A stretch of 31,347 bases of DNA from contig CAYWKM010000018.1 in the NCBI GenBank assembly GCA_964459165.1, positions 1 through 31,347 of the forward strand, read 5' to 3'. The stretch comes from RGIG4074 sp964459165 (GTDB lineage Bacteria > Bacillota > Clostridia > Christensenellales > Borkfalkiaceae). Both the position numbers and the translations under genes were made by a program. Within the stretch, counting starts at the first letter, position 1, and each line of letters begins with the position of its first letter. Under the pieces are notes generated by a model, which was given only the letters and a program-made list of their open reading frames with translations, was not told where the DNA came from and made no database searches. This document shows positions 1-7,094 of this stretch, one piece after another.

Positions 1-50
1 AATTCTGCATTATATTCCGAAAAGGTCGGACTGCGAAAAGGCGACCGTCG

Positions 51-1004
51 TTATTTTCCGAACAATTCGTAACGCGTCATGCGCCTTTTTAAAACGTCGA
101 TTTCTTCCTCGTTTAGTCCTATTTCCTTTAAATATTTTTCCGCGCTTCCGTACGTCTTTATAAATCTCTTTACAAAAGAGAGAGATTTCTCTCTCGGCAT
201 ACGGCGCGGGAAATCGGACGAAGTTTTAACGTTTTGTTGATTTTTTCGACTACACGCTTCCGCCGAAGAAAGATCCTTTGCGATATCCTCCGGCGCAACG
301 CCGACCAGAAGAAAGAGCGTCGTGCACACGATATCCGCGGTTCCGTCGTCGTCCGACAAAAGCGCCGTCCCTCGCAAGGTCGCGAGCCCTGCAAAAACGT
401 CCTTCATCGCCTCGCCCCTTTCAAACGCAGAAAAAAGCGCCTCCGATTCCGTTTCCTTCTCAGTGACTCCTCCCGAATAACAATTCGTAAAATCTTTTTC
501 AAAAAGAGAGGGAAGTTGAACGACGGGGCAATCCAGCCCCGACGGACGCTCGTTTCCGAAACGAACGACGGCGTCGATTCCGTAAGCGAATAAATTTCCG
601 GAGGATATCTCTCCTCGCAAAAAATTTCCATACGCCGTGAGGTGCCTTTCGTCGTAAAAGAGACCGCCGAGATCGCGCACGTTTCGACAGGAGGGAAGCT
701 TCACCCTACGATAACCGTATTTGCAGACGACGGTTTTTAATCGATCAAGGGGATAAGGAGCGCGTACGCACCCGCCGCTTCCGACGGAAAAGAGGGTATG
801 CGACGGCTTAGCGCGAACAAGCTCTCCGGCTCCCTCCTCGATATAGACGGAACGAACGACGCCGGACTGCAGCTTATTATGAACGCCTATCGGCGCGACG
901 ATCTCGTCGCCGACTTCGATCGGAAAATCCGAGCGATACCAATAGACGCGGTTTATCAAATTTTTATCGCGGACGAACTCGACCGTGCAAATATAATTTT
1001 TCAT
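51..1004 (-). CDS. Tyrosine-phosphatase-fold protein lacking the catalytic motif
   Basis: The 317-residue product has the conserved RNVRDLGG entry motif of the bacterial tyrosine/serine phosphatase family at residues 107-114, and a family-like C-terminal helix pair around 281-310 (YLKEIGLNEEEIDVLK). Where active members carry HCxxGxxR followed by a hydrophobic helix, this protein reads ALLSDDDGTADIVCTTLFLL (about 214-233): the hydrophobic strand and helix are kept but His, Cys and Arg are gone. It is therefore probably not a phosphatase and may bind a ligand or partner instead. Residues 1-55 form a separate beta-rich segment (VGDEIVAPIGVHNKLQSGVV) that recalls the small N-terminal domain of PriA; that likeness is tentative. 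It lies 20 bases after the NUDIX remnant on the same strand, probably in the same transcript. The Shine-Dalgarno is weak (TAGGA, far from the ATG). Confidence 0.7.
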   Translation of the reverse strand: MKNYICTVEFVRDKNLINRVYWYRSDFPIEVGDEIVAPIGVHNKLQSGVVRSVYIEEGAGELVRAKPSHTLFSVGSGGCVRAPYPLDRLKTVVCKYGYRRVKLPSCRNVRDLGGLFYDERHLTAYGNFLRGEISSGNLFAYGIDAVVRFGNERPSGLDCPVVQLPSLFEKDFTNCYSGGVTEKETESEALFSAFERGEAMKDVFAGLATLRGTALLSDDDGTADIVCTTLFLLVGVAPEDIAKDLSSAEACSRKNQQNVKTSSDFPRRMPREKSLSFVKRFIKTYGSAEKYLKEIGLNEEEIDVLKRRMTRYELFGK

Positions 1005-1024
1005 CGGTATTAAGAAATCCTACT

Positions 1025-1231
1025 TTATCTCCGCCACCCAATTGCTTCCGACCACGTTTTCTCTTTCCTTTCTCTAACGACCGCGTCGACGAAAGATTCT
1101 CCCTTTTCCACGTGCCCGCCGGGGAGGGTATCCCCCTGCCAATCCTCTTTGATCCGATTTTGAAGAAAAATTTCTTTGCCGCGAACCAGCAAGCATAAAA
1201 CCGTAAGCTCGACGCGTTCCGCTCTGTCCAT
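1025..1231 (-). pseudogene. Truncated NUDIX hydrolase remnant
   Basis: The first 59 residues read as the start of a NUDIX (8-oxo-dGTP diphosphatase-like) protein: a first strand with VLCLLVRG, then DTLPGGHVEKGES leading into the Nudix box. The box starts correctly (G39, E45, R53, E54, E57) but residue 58 is Lys instead of Glu and the Gly expected at 60 is Trp. The reading frame stops at residue 68, whereas the family is usually about 130-160 residues long, so the C-terminal half is missing. A strong Shine-Dalgarno (GGGAGGAGGG) and a good promoter at 1264-1292 still precede the ATG at 1231. It probably decayed by deletion, and its promoter may now mainly serve the pseudophosphatase downstream. 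Confidence 0.75.
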
Positions 1232-1263
1232 ATTCCCTCCTCCCGTCAAAAATTATCGGTTAC

Positions 1264-1292
1264 AGTATATCATTTTCAATCAAATTTTTCAA
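1264..1292 (-). promoter_or_regulatory. Sigma-A promoter for the NUDIX remnant and pseudophosphatase
   Basis: On the minus strand TTGAAA (1292-1287), a 17-base spacer and TATACT (1269-1264). It is divergent from the yggS promoter. Confidence 0.75.
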
Positions 1293-1336
1293 GACTATCG
1301 ATAAAAAACTCGGCCGATAAAAATGAAAGCGTCCGC

Positions 1337-1364
1337 TTGACAACGGGCGAAAGAATGATATAAT
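1337..1364 (+). promoter_or_regulatory. Sigma-A promoter of yggS, predicted leaderless
   Basis: TTGACA (1337-1342), a 16-base spacer and a perfect TATAAT (1359-1364). Only 8 bases separate the -10 box from the yggS ATG at 1373, so transcription should begin at or within about two bases of the start codon. Confidence 0.85.
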
Positions 1365-1372
1365 TGTGATAT

Positions 1373-2047
1373 ATGGAAAATATCGAAGAAAACGTGAAAA
1401 GGCTGTTGGAAAGCATCAAAGACGGAAACTGCTTCCACGAAAAGGTAACGCTCGTAGCCGCGACGAAAATGCAGACGGCGGAAACCATCAATCGGGCTTT
1501 GGAAGCCGGCGTCGCCGACGTCGGCGAAAATTGGGTGCAGGAATTTAAAGAAAAGTACGACGAAATCAAAGGAGGAAACCGCCACTTTATCGGTCATCTG
1601 CAAACGAATAAAGTGAAATACTTAATAGGGAAGACGTATCTCTATCAATCCGTCGACCGCTATGAGTTAGCCGAAGAAATTTCAAAACGCAGCGCAAAAG
1701 CGCAAATCGTATCCGACGCTTTAATACAAATCAACATCGGATGCGAAGAGAGCAAAGGAGGCTTCGCATACGAAGAAGGGTATGAAGCTTATCGGAAGAT
1801 AAAGGAAATGCCTAACATACGCGTAAGAGGATTTATGGCAATGCTCCCCGTTTCCGAGGACGAAATCTTTCTCGCGTCTTTGGTACGAAAGATGCGATCG
1901 CTCTTCGACAGGGCGAAAGCGGAGGACGAAGCCATCGAATTTCTCTCCATGGGAATGAGCGGCGACTACAAGCTCTGTATCGACAACGGCAGCAATATGA
2001 TCCGCGTCGGCACGACGATTTTCGGACATAGAGATTATACGAAATAA
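1373..2047 (+). CDS. yggS: YggS/PLPBP-family pyridoxal phosphate homeostasis protein
   Basis: This 224-residue protein belongs to the YggS/YlmE/PROSC family, single-domain PLP-binding proteins that buffer cytosolic pyridoxal phosphate and have no known enzymatic turnover. The PLP lysine is K32 in LVAATKMQ. Other family signatures are GENWVQEFKEKY, HFIGHLQTNK, and the C-terminal phosphate-binding stretch MGMSGDYKLCIDNGS followed by MIRVGTTIFG. Length is normal. In many Firmicutes the gene sits beside sepF and division genes; here it stands alone. No Shine-Dalgarno precedes the ATG and an in-frame TGA lies at 1367-1369, so no upstream start exists. With the promoter ending at 1364, the mRNA is predicted to be leaderless. 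A hairpin terminator follows at 2067. Confidence 0.95.
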   Translation: MENIEENVKRLLESIKDGNCFHEKVTLVAATKMQTAETINRALEAGVADVGENWVQEFKEKYDEIKGGNRHFIGHLQTNKVKYLIGKTYLYQSVDRYELAEEISKRSAKAQIVSDALIQINIGCEESKGGFAYEEGYEAYRKIKEMPNIRVRGFMAMLPVSEDEIFLASLVRKMRSLFDRAKAEDEAIEFLSMGMSGDYKLCIDNGSNMIRVGTTIFGHRDYTK

Positions 2048-2066
2048 TCGCATGTAAAAAATTTAG

Positions 2067-2100
2067 AAATTCGCATGATTCGTGCGGATTTTTTATTTTC
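2067..2100 (+). terminator. Intrinsic terminator of yggS
   Basis: AAATTCGCA (2067-2075) pairs with TGCGGATTT (2083-2091) with one G-U pair and a 7-base loop, followed by a T-rich tract. Confidence 0.7.
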
Positions 2101-2122
2101 CGAATTTTTTTCTTTATTTAGT

Positions 2123-2141
2123 TATTATGTTATACATAATA
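2123..2141. promoter_or_regulatory. Palindrome copy 1 (TTATGT-N3-ACATAA family)
   Basis: TATTATGT-TAT-ACATAATA is a perfect 19-base palindrome with a 3-base centre. It lies downstream of the PAS/PP2C gene in the yggS/PP2C convergent gap. Three related copies are at 2287, 3517 and 3549. The binding protein is unknown. Confidence 0.5.
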
Positions 2142-2277
2142 CGCTACATTTTGTATAAAATAAAAATGAAACTTCTTTGGAACGTTTTTTCTCCTCTCTC
2201 CCCTTTTGACAAGCCCTCCCCTCTTCCTTTTTCTGAAACGCGCCGCAATTTACCCCATTTTTCTGCAAAAAACCATA

Positions 2278-2314
2278 AAAATCCGATATTATGCGTGACA
2301 TAATATCGGATTTT
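2278..2314. repeat. Long inverted repeat containing palindrome copy 2
   Basis: Two perfectly complementary 16-base arms (2278-2293 and 2299-2314) surround the loop CGTGA. The core TATTATGCGTGACATAATA (2287-2305) is a one-mismatch version of the palindromes at 2123, 3517 and 3549. On the minus strand it would also form a terminator-like hairpin ending in T residues, a possible second terminator behind the PP2C gene. Confidence 0.65.
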
Positions 2315-2341
2315 GGCGAAAATAACCCCTTTTTTTACGGT

Positions 2342-2383
2342 AAAAAGAGAGAAAAGCCGAAAAGATTCGACCTTTCTCTCTTT
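2342..2383 (-). terminator. Intrinsic terminator of the PAS/PP2C gene
   Basis: On the minus strand an 11-base stem (AAAGAGAGAAA with TTTCTCTCTTT) is followed by a run of T. It begins 14 bases after the stop codon of the PP2C gene. Confidence 0.7.
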
Positions 2384-2397
2384 ATCTTTTATGAATT

Positions 2398-3480
2398 TTA
2401 CAAATCGAAAGCAATCGCCGTGATATCGTCCTCAAAAGAGCCGCAGAACTCACTCAACGACTCCCTCAATTTATCGATAAACTGTTCCGCAGAGGACGAA
2501 CGGAGCAAAATGCCTTCCACCCGATCGATTCCGAACATTTCTCCCTGTCGATTCTTGCTTTCCGTCACGCCGTCGGTAAGAAGAACGAGAATATCCTTTT
2601 CCTTATAACAGACCTCCCTGTCCTCGTAATGGAATCCGTCTATCCAATTGGAAACGGGCGGCGCAGGCAAAACGATTTCGTTTACGTCAAATCCGCTCTT
2701 CAACAGAATCGGGGCGTTGTGTCCCGCCATGGAATAATCGATCGTCTTATTCTCGCGATCGATTCTCACCGCTGCCACGGTAATATACGACGCTTCGTCC
2801 ATATTCAGTTCTCTGAATTTATCGTTCAATTTGGCGATAGCGCGAGCCGGAGAAGGCTCGTTTCTGTCGAATCCGGCCTTTACAAAAGCGGATAAAATGC
2901 CTGCGGAAATCCCTTTCCCCGACACGTCGGCGATAACGCCGAACGTATCTTTCCCGTTCACTTCGTACACGTCGGGCAGATCGCCGCCGATATCGCGGCA
3001 AGGGATAAACATATATCGGAATTTTACGCCGCCGGCTTCCTTTCCCGCCGGCAAAAGACGCTGCTGAATGTGCTGCGCGCTATGCAATTCCTTAACGATT
3101 TCCGCCTCGTAAACGCCGTCGATCAAGCCGATGCAATATCCTTTTTTCAAGGGCTTCACGTTCATTCTGACCGTCATTTTTCTGACCGCCGAACCCCACT
3201 GCTCGTCGAAGGAAATATCTCTCAGCGTAGGCGTCCCGTTTTTAAAGACCTCGTCGAAGGTCTCCTTGAACTGGCAATAACGACACCCTTTTCCGCTTCC
3301 GCAATCGCCTTCTTCCCGACAGCCGACGCACTCCTTTAACGTCTTTCTCCCGCTCGATTCCGCGCCCGTAAAGCACTTTAAAAAGGCGGCGTTGACCATC
3401 TTCACGCGATATTTTTTATCGAGCGCGACGACCGCCGACGGTATTTGATCCAATATCTTTTTATAAAAGTTTCTCCGCAT
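2398..3480 (-). CDS. PAS domain-PP2C (SpoIIE/RsbU-type) serine phosphatase
   Basis: The 360-residue protein has an N-terminal PAS-like sensor (about 1-125) with a cysteine cluster, C51, C54, C60, C66 and C69, which could bind a metal, an Fe-S cluster or a redox signal. A SpoIIE/RsbU-class PP2C domain follows (about 130-360). Metal-binding motifs are intact: DIGGDLPD (D167, D170), ADVSGKG (D185), LLTDGVTE and the C-terminal DDITAIAFDL. Such enzymes dephosphorylate anti-sigma-factor antagonists or related regulators; no anti-sigma partner is encoded nearby, so the target is unknown. It has no membrane segment. The Shine-Dalgarno (AGAGG) is close to the ATG. A promoter at 3683-3711 gives a leader of roughly 195 bases carrying two palindromes, and two more lie beyond the 3' end, suggesting dedicated regulation. 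Confidence 0.88.
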   Translation of the reverse strand: MRRNFYKKILDQIPSAVVALDKKYRVKMVNAAFLKCFTGAESSGRKTLKECVGCREEGDCGSGKGCRYCQFKETFDEVFKNGTPTLRDISFDEQWGSAVRKMTVRMNVKPLKKGYCIGLIDGVYEAEIVKELHSAQHIQQRLLPAGKEAGGVKFRYMFIPCRDIGGDLPDVYEVNGKDTFGVIADVSGKGISAGILSAFVKAGFDRNEPSPARAIAKLNDKFRELNMDEASYITVAAVRIDRENKTIDYSMAGHNAPILLKSGFDVNEIVLPAPPVSNWIDGFHYEDREVCYKEKDILVLLTDGVTESKNRQGEMFGIDRVEGILLRSSSAEQFIDKLRESLSEFCGSFEDDITAIAFDL

Positions 3481-3516
3481 GATCCTCTTTTATCGCTTCT
3501 TTGCCGTTTTTTATGA

Positions 3517-3568
3517 TATTATGTCACACATAAACCACAATATATTGCGGTTATGTTTGACATAATAT
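3517..3568. repeat. Back-to-back palindromes 3 and 4 forming a large inverted repeat
   Basis: Two 15-base palindromes, TTATGT-CAC-ACATAA (3519-3533) and TTATGT-TTG-ACATAA (3551-3565), lie with centres 32 bases apart, about three helical turns. The two halves are also inverted copies of each other (ATATTATGTCA at the left end, TGACATAATAT at the right), making one imperfect hairpin of about 27 bases per arm. The element lies within the predicted 5' leader of the PAS/PP2C gene. It could be a paired DNA operator or an RNA structure. Confidence 0.65.
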
Positions 3569-3682
3569 GCTTTTTGTTGCTGAGACGGCACATTTTTTGA
3601 CCGAGACGAAAATTTGTTTTATGAGCGATCCCTTCGGAAGCGCTCGGCTCTTTCGCTTTCTTCGTCCCGATTTTATACGTCT

Positions 3683-3711
3683 ATTATATAATAAATTTTT
3701 TGCGAATGCAA
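3683..3711 (-). promoter_or_regulatory. Sigma-A promoter of the PAS/PP2C gene
   Basis: On the minus strand TTGCAT (3711-3706), a 17-base spacer and TATAAT (3688-3683). It is back to back with the cca promoter. Confidence 0.65.
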
Positions 3712-3716
3712 TCAAC

Positions 3717-3745
3717 TTGCAATTTATTTTATTATTTGTTATACT
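3717..3745 (+). promoter_or_regulatory. Sigma-A promoter of cca-rmuC
   Basis: TTGCAA (3717-3722), a 17-base spacer and TATACT (3740-3745), about 35 bases before the cca ATG. Confidence 0.65.
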
Positions 3746-3780
3746 TTTTATGAAAAAATATCCTTACGAGATCTCTTGCC

Positions 3781-5166
3781 ATGTCCGAATCAGAATTTTC
3801 CTCCCTATTACCCGAACAATTGAAAAGACTCGCCTGCGCCTCTCCTTTCCCCCTTTACGCGGTCGGCGGAAGCGTGCGCGACTATCTTTTCGGCGGAAAA
3901 GTCCCGCCCTCTCCGGATTGGGATATTTGCGCGCCGGTCTCCCTCGATCTCTTTTTAACCGAAGCGGAAAAATCCTCCTTCGCCGTCAAATCCGTCTATA
4001 AACACACGGGGACGGTAAAGCTTACGGACCAAGACGGAATCGGATACGAATTTTCCTGTTTTCGATCGGACAAGTACGTTCGCGGAGAGCACGCCCCGCG
4101 AGAGGTCTTTTTTACGAACGATATAGAGCTCGACGCGCGCCGACGGGATTTCACCTGCAACGCCGTCTATTTCGACGTCAAACAAGAAGCTTTCGTCGAT
4201 CCCCTCAACGGGAGATCCGCCATCAAAGAGAGGCGTCTCTCGACGGTCAAGGACGCGAACGTCGTCTTCGGCGAGGACGGACTGCGTCTCATGCGGCTGG
4301 CGCGATTTACGGCTCAGCTTTGCTTTCTTCCCGACGACGAATGCCGCCTCGGCGCGACGAAAAACGCCCGCCTCGTTCGAGACGTGCATCCGCAAAGAAT
4401 CCTGACCGAATTGAGGCTCCTTTTGACGGCGGACAAAAAATCTTCCGTCCCCTATTCGCATTACGACGGACTGAAAATTCTCGACGAAACGAACGTCCTC
4501 GATTACATTCTTCCCGAGCTCGCCGAGGGACGTTCTTTAAATCAGCGGGCAGACTTCCATCGTTACGACGTGCTCGAGCACTCCCTGCGTTGCGCAAAAT
4601 ACGCGGACTGCGACGAAACGCTCCGCTTTGCCGCCCTTCTGCACGACGTGGGAAAGGTCCCTTGTCTGAAAGAAACAGGCAATTGTCACAACCACGAACA
4701 AGCGAGCGCGCTCATCGCGGCGAACGTTCTGAGCCGCCTCGGCTTGTCCGCAAGGCAATCGGAAAAGATCGTCCGCCTGATCGGGGAGCATATGTACGAC
4801 ATGGACGGAAAGACGAGGCCGAACAAGCTTCGCCGTTACCTCGTCAAAAATTACGATATCGTCGAGGATCTCCTAAAATTAAAGCAAGCGGATTATTCCG
4901 CCTGCAAGGACGACCCTTCCCCCGCGCCCACCTGCGTCCGTTGGCGAACAATCCTATCTCAAATGAAGGAAGAAAAAGTCCCCTTCTCTTTAAGGGAACT
5001 GAGCGTCAACGGAAGGGATCTGATCGCGGCGGGCGCGCCCAAAGAGTTCGTCTCTATCATTCTCGACGAGCTCCTCGCCGATTGCTCGATCGAACCCAAG
5101 CTGAACAAAAAAGAAACGCTTCTTCGCCGCGCCCTCGCCCTCGCGAAGAGCTTGACAAAAAGTTAA
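3781..5166 (+). CDS. cca: CCA tRNA nucleotidyltransferase (class II, HD domain)
   Basis: The product (461 residues) has the class II nucleotidyltransferase head: YAVGGSVRDYLFG (about 26-38) with the metal-binding pair D46-x-D48 in PDWDIC, then RRRDFTCNAVYFD and the neck region GEDGLRLMRLARFTAQL. A C-terminal HD phosphohydrolase domain is marked by LRFAALLHDVGKVPC and HNHEQAS. This is the architecture of CCA-adding enzymes that mature and repair tRNA 3' ends in the cytoplasm. It could in principle be a poly(A) polymerase or an A- or CC-only enzyme; motif reading alone cannot separate these. It leads a likely operon with rmuC 21 bases downstream. The Shine-Dalgarno is poor (GAG, 11 bases away). 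Confidence 0.9.
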   Translation: MSESEFSSLLPEQLKRLACASPFPLYAVGGSVRDYLFGGKVPPSPDWDICAPVSLDLFLTEAEKSSFAVKSVYKHTGTVKLTDQDGIGYEFSCFRSDKYVRGEHAPREVFFTNDIELDARRRDFTCNAVYFDVKQEAFVDPLNGRSAIKERRLSTVKDANVVFGEDGLRLMRLARFTAQLCFLPDDECRLGATKNARLVRDVHPQRILTELRLLLTADKKSSVPYSHYDGLKILDETNVLDYILPELAEGRSLNQRADFHRYDVLEHSLRCAKYADCDETLRFAALLHDVGKVPCLKETGNCHNHEQASALIAANVLSRLGLSARQSEKIVRLIGEHMYDMDGKTRPNKLRRYLVKNYDIVEDLLKLKQADYSACKDDPSPAPTCVRWRTILSQMKEEKVPFSLRELSVNGRDLIAAGAPKEFVSIILDELLADCSIEPKLNKKETLLRRALALAKSLTKS

Positions 5167-5187
5167 TTTCACCACGGAGAAAAAATC

Positions 5188-6360
5188 ATGTACGATTCTT
5201 TGTTTTATATCCTCGTCGCCCTCGCCGCCGTCTGCGCGGTCCTACTGATCGTCCTGCTGATCCTCTTTTTAAAAAGGACCTCCGCCGAAGGGCAAACGGA
5301 AAGGACGCGGGAGGTTCTTCGCGACCTCTCCTCGAAAGCGGACGACGTCGCCTCCAAAACGGACAGAATCGGCGGATTCATCGACTATACCAATCGAAGC
5401 ATCGCCGAGCTGAACAGCCAAACGGAATACCGTCTGAACGCCATTCAAAAGCAACTGACCGACGATATCAAGTATATGTCCGATATGAACGCGCAGAACC
5501 TCGCTTCCATCAAGCGCACGGTGGACGAGAATCTCACGCAAACCCTTGACGATCGCCTGACCAAAAGCTATAGCGCCGTCAACGAACGGCTCGAAGCCGT
5601 CTATAAAAATTTGGGCGAAGTCGCCTCGCTTGCGGCGAGCGTTTCCGACGTCAAAAAGGTCTTTACCAACGTCAAGCTGCGCGGCACATGGGGAGAAAAG
5701 CAGCTCGACGCGCTCCTCTCCCAAATGCTTTCCCCCGATCAATACGAAAGGAGCGTAAAGCTCTCCCCCTCCTCTTCCGCGCTCGTAGATTTCGCGGTGA
5801 AGATCCCCTCTCTCGACGAGAGCGAAACGTGGCTTCCCATAGACAGCAAATTCCCCACCGAGGAGTATCAACGGCTCGTCGACGCGCCCGATAAGGAGAG
5901 CGAAGCAAAGAGCCTGAAAGCTCTCGAAAGGGCGATCAAAATTCAAGCGGACAGCATCTCGCAAAAGTATATCGTTCCCCCTTACACGACGGATTTCGCC
6001 GTCATGTATCTGCCCACCGAGGGGCTGTACGCCGAAGCGCAGCGCATGAGCGGACTCAACGACTATCTGTTGTCCAAGCGCGTCGTCGCGTGCGGTCCGA
6101 CGAATTTCGGCGCGCTTCTTTCAATTCTGCAAACGGGCTTTAAAACGACGTTGATTGAAAAGCGAAGCAACGAGTTGTGGAAGCTCCTTTCGGCTTTAAA
6201 ATCCGAATTTTCGCGCTTTAACGAGATTCTGGACAAAACGAGCAGAAAGCTGCAAGAAGCGCAGGATTCCATTGAATCGGCGAGCAGAAAGACGAAGACG
6301 ATCGAGCGCAAGCTGAAGGACATCGACGTAATCGAAAGCGGCAAAGGAGAAGAATCATGA
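5188..6360 (+). CDS. rmuC: RmuC-family DNA recombination protein
   Basis: The 390-residue protein starts with one membrane segment (about 6-31), continues with a long coiled-coil (about 35-150), and then the RmuC nuclease-fold domain, recognised by VKLRGTWGEKQLDALL, the PIDSKFPTEEYQRL motif, and the later ISQKYIVPPYTTDFAVMYLP and GPTNFGALLSIL. RmuC limits inversions at short repeats and acts in DNA repair in E. coli; the mechanism remains unclear. It follows cca by 21 bases, with Shine-Dalgarno GGAG 8 bases before the ATG. Its stop overlaps the next start as ATGA, so it is translationally coupled to the small gene after it. Confidence 0.92.
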   Translation: MYDSLFYILVALAAVCAVLLIVLLILFLKRTSAEGQTERTREVLRDLSSKADDVASKTDRIGGFIDYTNRSIAELNSQTEYRLNAIQKQLTDDIKYMSDMNAQNLASIKRTVDENLTQTLDDRLTKSYSAVNERLEAVYKNLGEVASLAASVSDVKKVFTNVKLRGTWGEKQLDALLSQMLSPDQYERSVKLSPSSSALVDFAVKIPSLDESETWLPIDSKFPTEEYQRLVDAPDKESEAKSLKALERAIKIQADSISQKYIVPPYTTDFAVMYLPTEGLYAEAQRMSGLNDYLLSKRVVACGPTNFGALLSILQTGFKTTLIEKRSNELWKLLSALKSEFSRFNEILDKTSRKLQEAQDSIESASRKTKTIERKLKDIDVIESGKGEES

Positions 6361-6674
6361 TAAAAACGATTAAAAAAACGACGGACGGCGAGGTCTTCGA
6401 CTTACGGGAAGAAAATTTTACCTTTCGAGCGGAAACCGTTCAGGGAGCGAAGGTCGGATATTTTAAAAATGCGGTTCTCATCGCGAGTCCGAGAAGGTTC
6501 AAGCTTTTCGTCGAGAAAATTCATCTCGTCAAGATACTGTCTTTGACGGGCGAAGGACACTTTAAGTGGGCGAAGGGAGAAACGCCCTTTCACGAAGGGG
6601 ATTGCTTTGAAATCGTCGGCGAAGGCGAATACGAGCTTACCGCAAACGGCAAATTTATGGTGATAAAGGAATGA
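6357..6674 (+). CDS. Small beta-rich protein of unknown function, coupled to rmuC
   Basis: I do not recognise this 105-residue protein. It is rich in alternating hydrophobic and charged residues typical of beta strands, and its last third (FHEGDCFEIVGEGEYELTAN) has the glycine and acid spacing of a cupin-like barrel turn, though the histidines of a metal site are missing. It has no signal peptide or membrane segment. The ATG overlaps the rmuC stop (ATGA at 6357-6360), which argues that it is a real gene. Function unknown. Confidence 0.7.
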   Translation: MIKTIKKTTDGEVFDLREENFTFRAETVQGAKVGYFKNAVLIASPRRFKLFVEKIHLVKILSLTGEGHFKWAKGETPFHEGDCFEIVGEGEYELTANGKFMVIKE

Positions 6675-6899
6675 ACGCGGCTTTCCCCGCTCGCCGAGCG
6701 GGCGGCCGAACAATCGAAAAAAAGGTCTGAAAGAGCAGCCTGTCTGCGCCCGCCAAAAGCGATCGGCCCCTCCCACTCGATTTCTTCATTTTAGCCGTCC
6801 CGTTTACAAAAAAATCATTCCGCACGGGGAAAATTAGGAAACGACGGGCGAAGCGTCTCTATTTCTTTGGGCGTTCGAAAAATTTTTGTTGAAAATTAT
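6675..6899. other. Intergenic stretch with one unassigned hairpin
   Basis: No gene seen. CCCGCTC (6686-6692) and GAGCGGG (6696-6702) form a GC-rich hairpin with a 3-base loop, but no T run follows on the plus strand, so it is not a convincing terminator for the rmuC operon. The rest has no clear promoter or repeat. Confidence 0.5.
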
Positions 6900-6929
6900 T
6901 TGACGAACGCGAGGCTCTTGTGATATTCT
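6900..6929 (+). promoter_or_regulatory. Promoter of the uracil permease leader
   Basis: TTGACG (6900-6905), an 18-base spacer and TATTCT (6924-6929) with an extended TG motif at 6921-6922. Predicted start is near 6936. Confidence 0.6.
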
Positions 6930-6935
6930 ATATAA

Positions 6936-7047
6936 AATCAATCTTTAAATACGGTCCCGTGAGTCCGGCAAGATTATGGAGAGAATTTTTATATTTTTTT
7001 GATTTTTGCGTCTTGCCGCGCCCTTACAGGGAGGCAAGACTTTTTTT
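6936..7047 (+). promoter_or_regulatory. PyrR-type transcription attenuator
   Basis: The leader holds the core of the PyrR RNA site, TCCCGTGAG (6955-6963), flanked by short complementary bases (CGG and CCG). GGCAAGA (6967-6973) can pair with TCTTGCC (7011-7017) as an antiterminator. The same TCTTGCC instead pairs with GGCAAGA at 7033-7039, followed by seven T (7041-7047), as the terminator. This mutually exclusive arrangement is the known design by which PyrR bound to UMP stops transcription of pyrimidine genes. No pyrR gene is in this window. Confidence 0.82.
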
Positions 7048-7094
7048 CTTTGAAAAAATTTAGTACTTTTAAGAGTACAAAGGAGAAATATTTT

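Noticed and set aside
3750..4001. ATG at 3750, four bases after the cca -10 box, as another leaderless gene
   Set aside because: Too close to the -10 box to lie in the transcript, out of frame with cca, and the translation is not protein-like.
4320..5549. A 409-codon plus-strand open frame over cca and rmuC
   Set aside because: Extremely Arg/Pro-rich translation, an out-of-frame shadow of cca; both cca and rmuC have clear family motifs.
6999..7094. N-terminal extension of uracil permease
   Set aside because: It would translate the attenuator terminator; the ATG at 7095 has a proper Shine-Dalgarno and family N-terminus.
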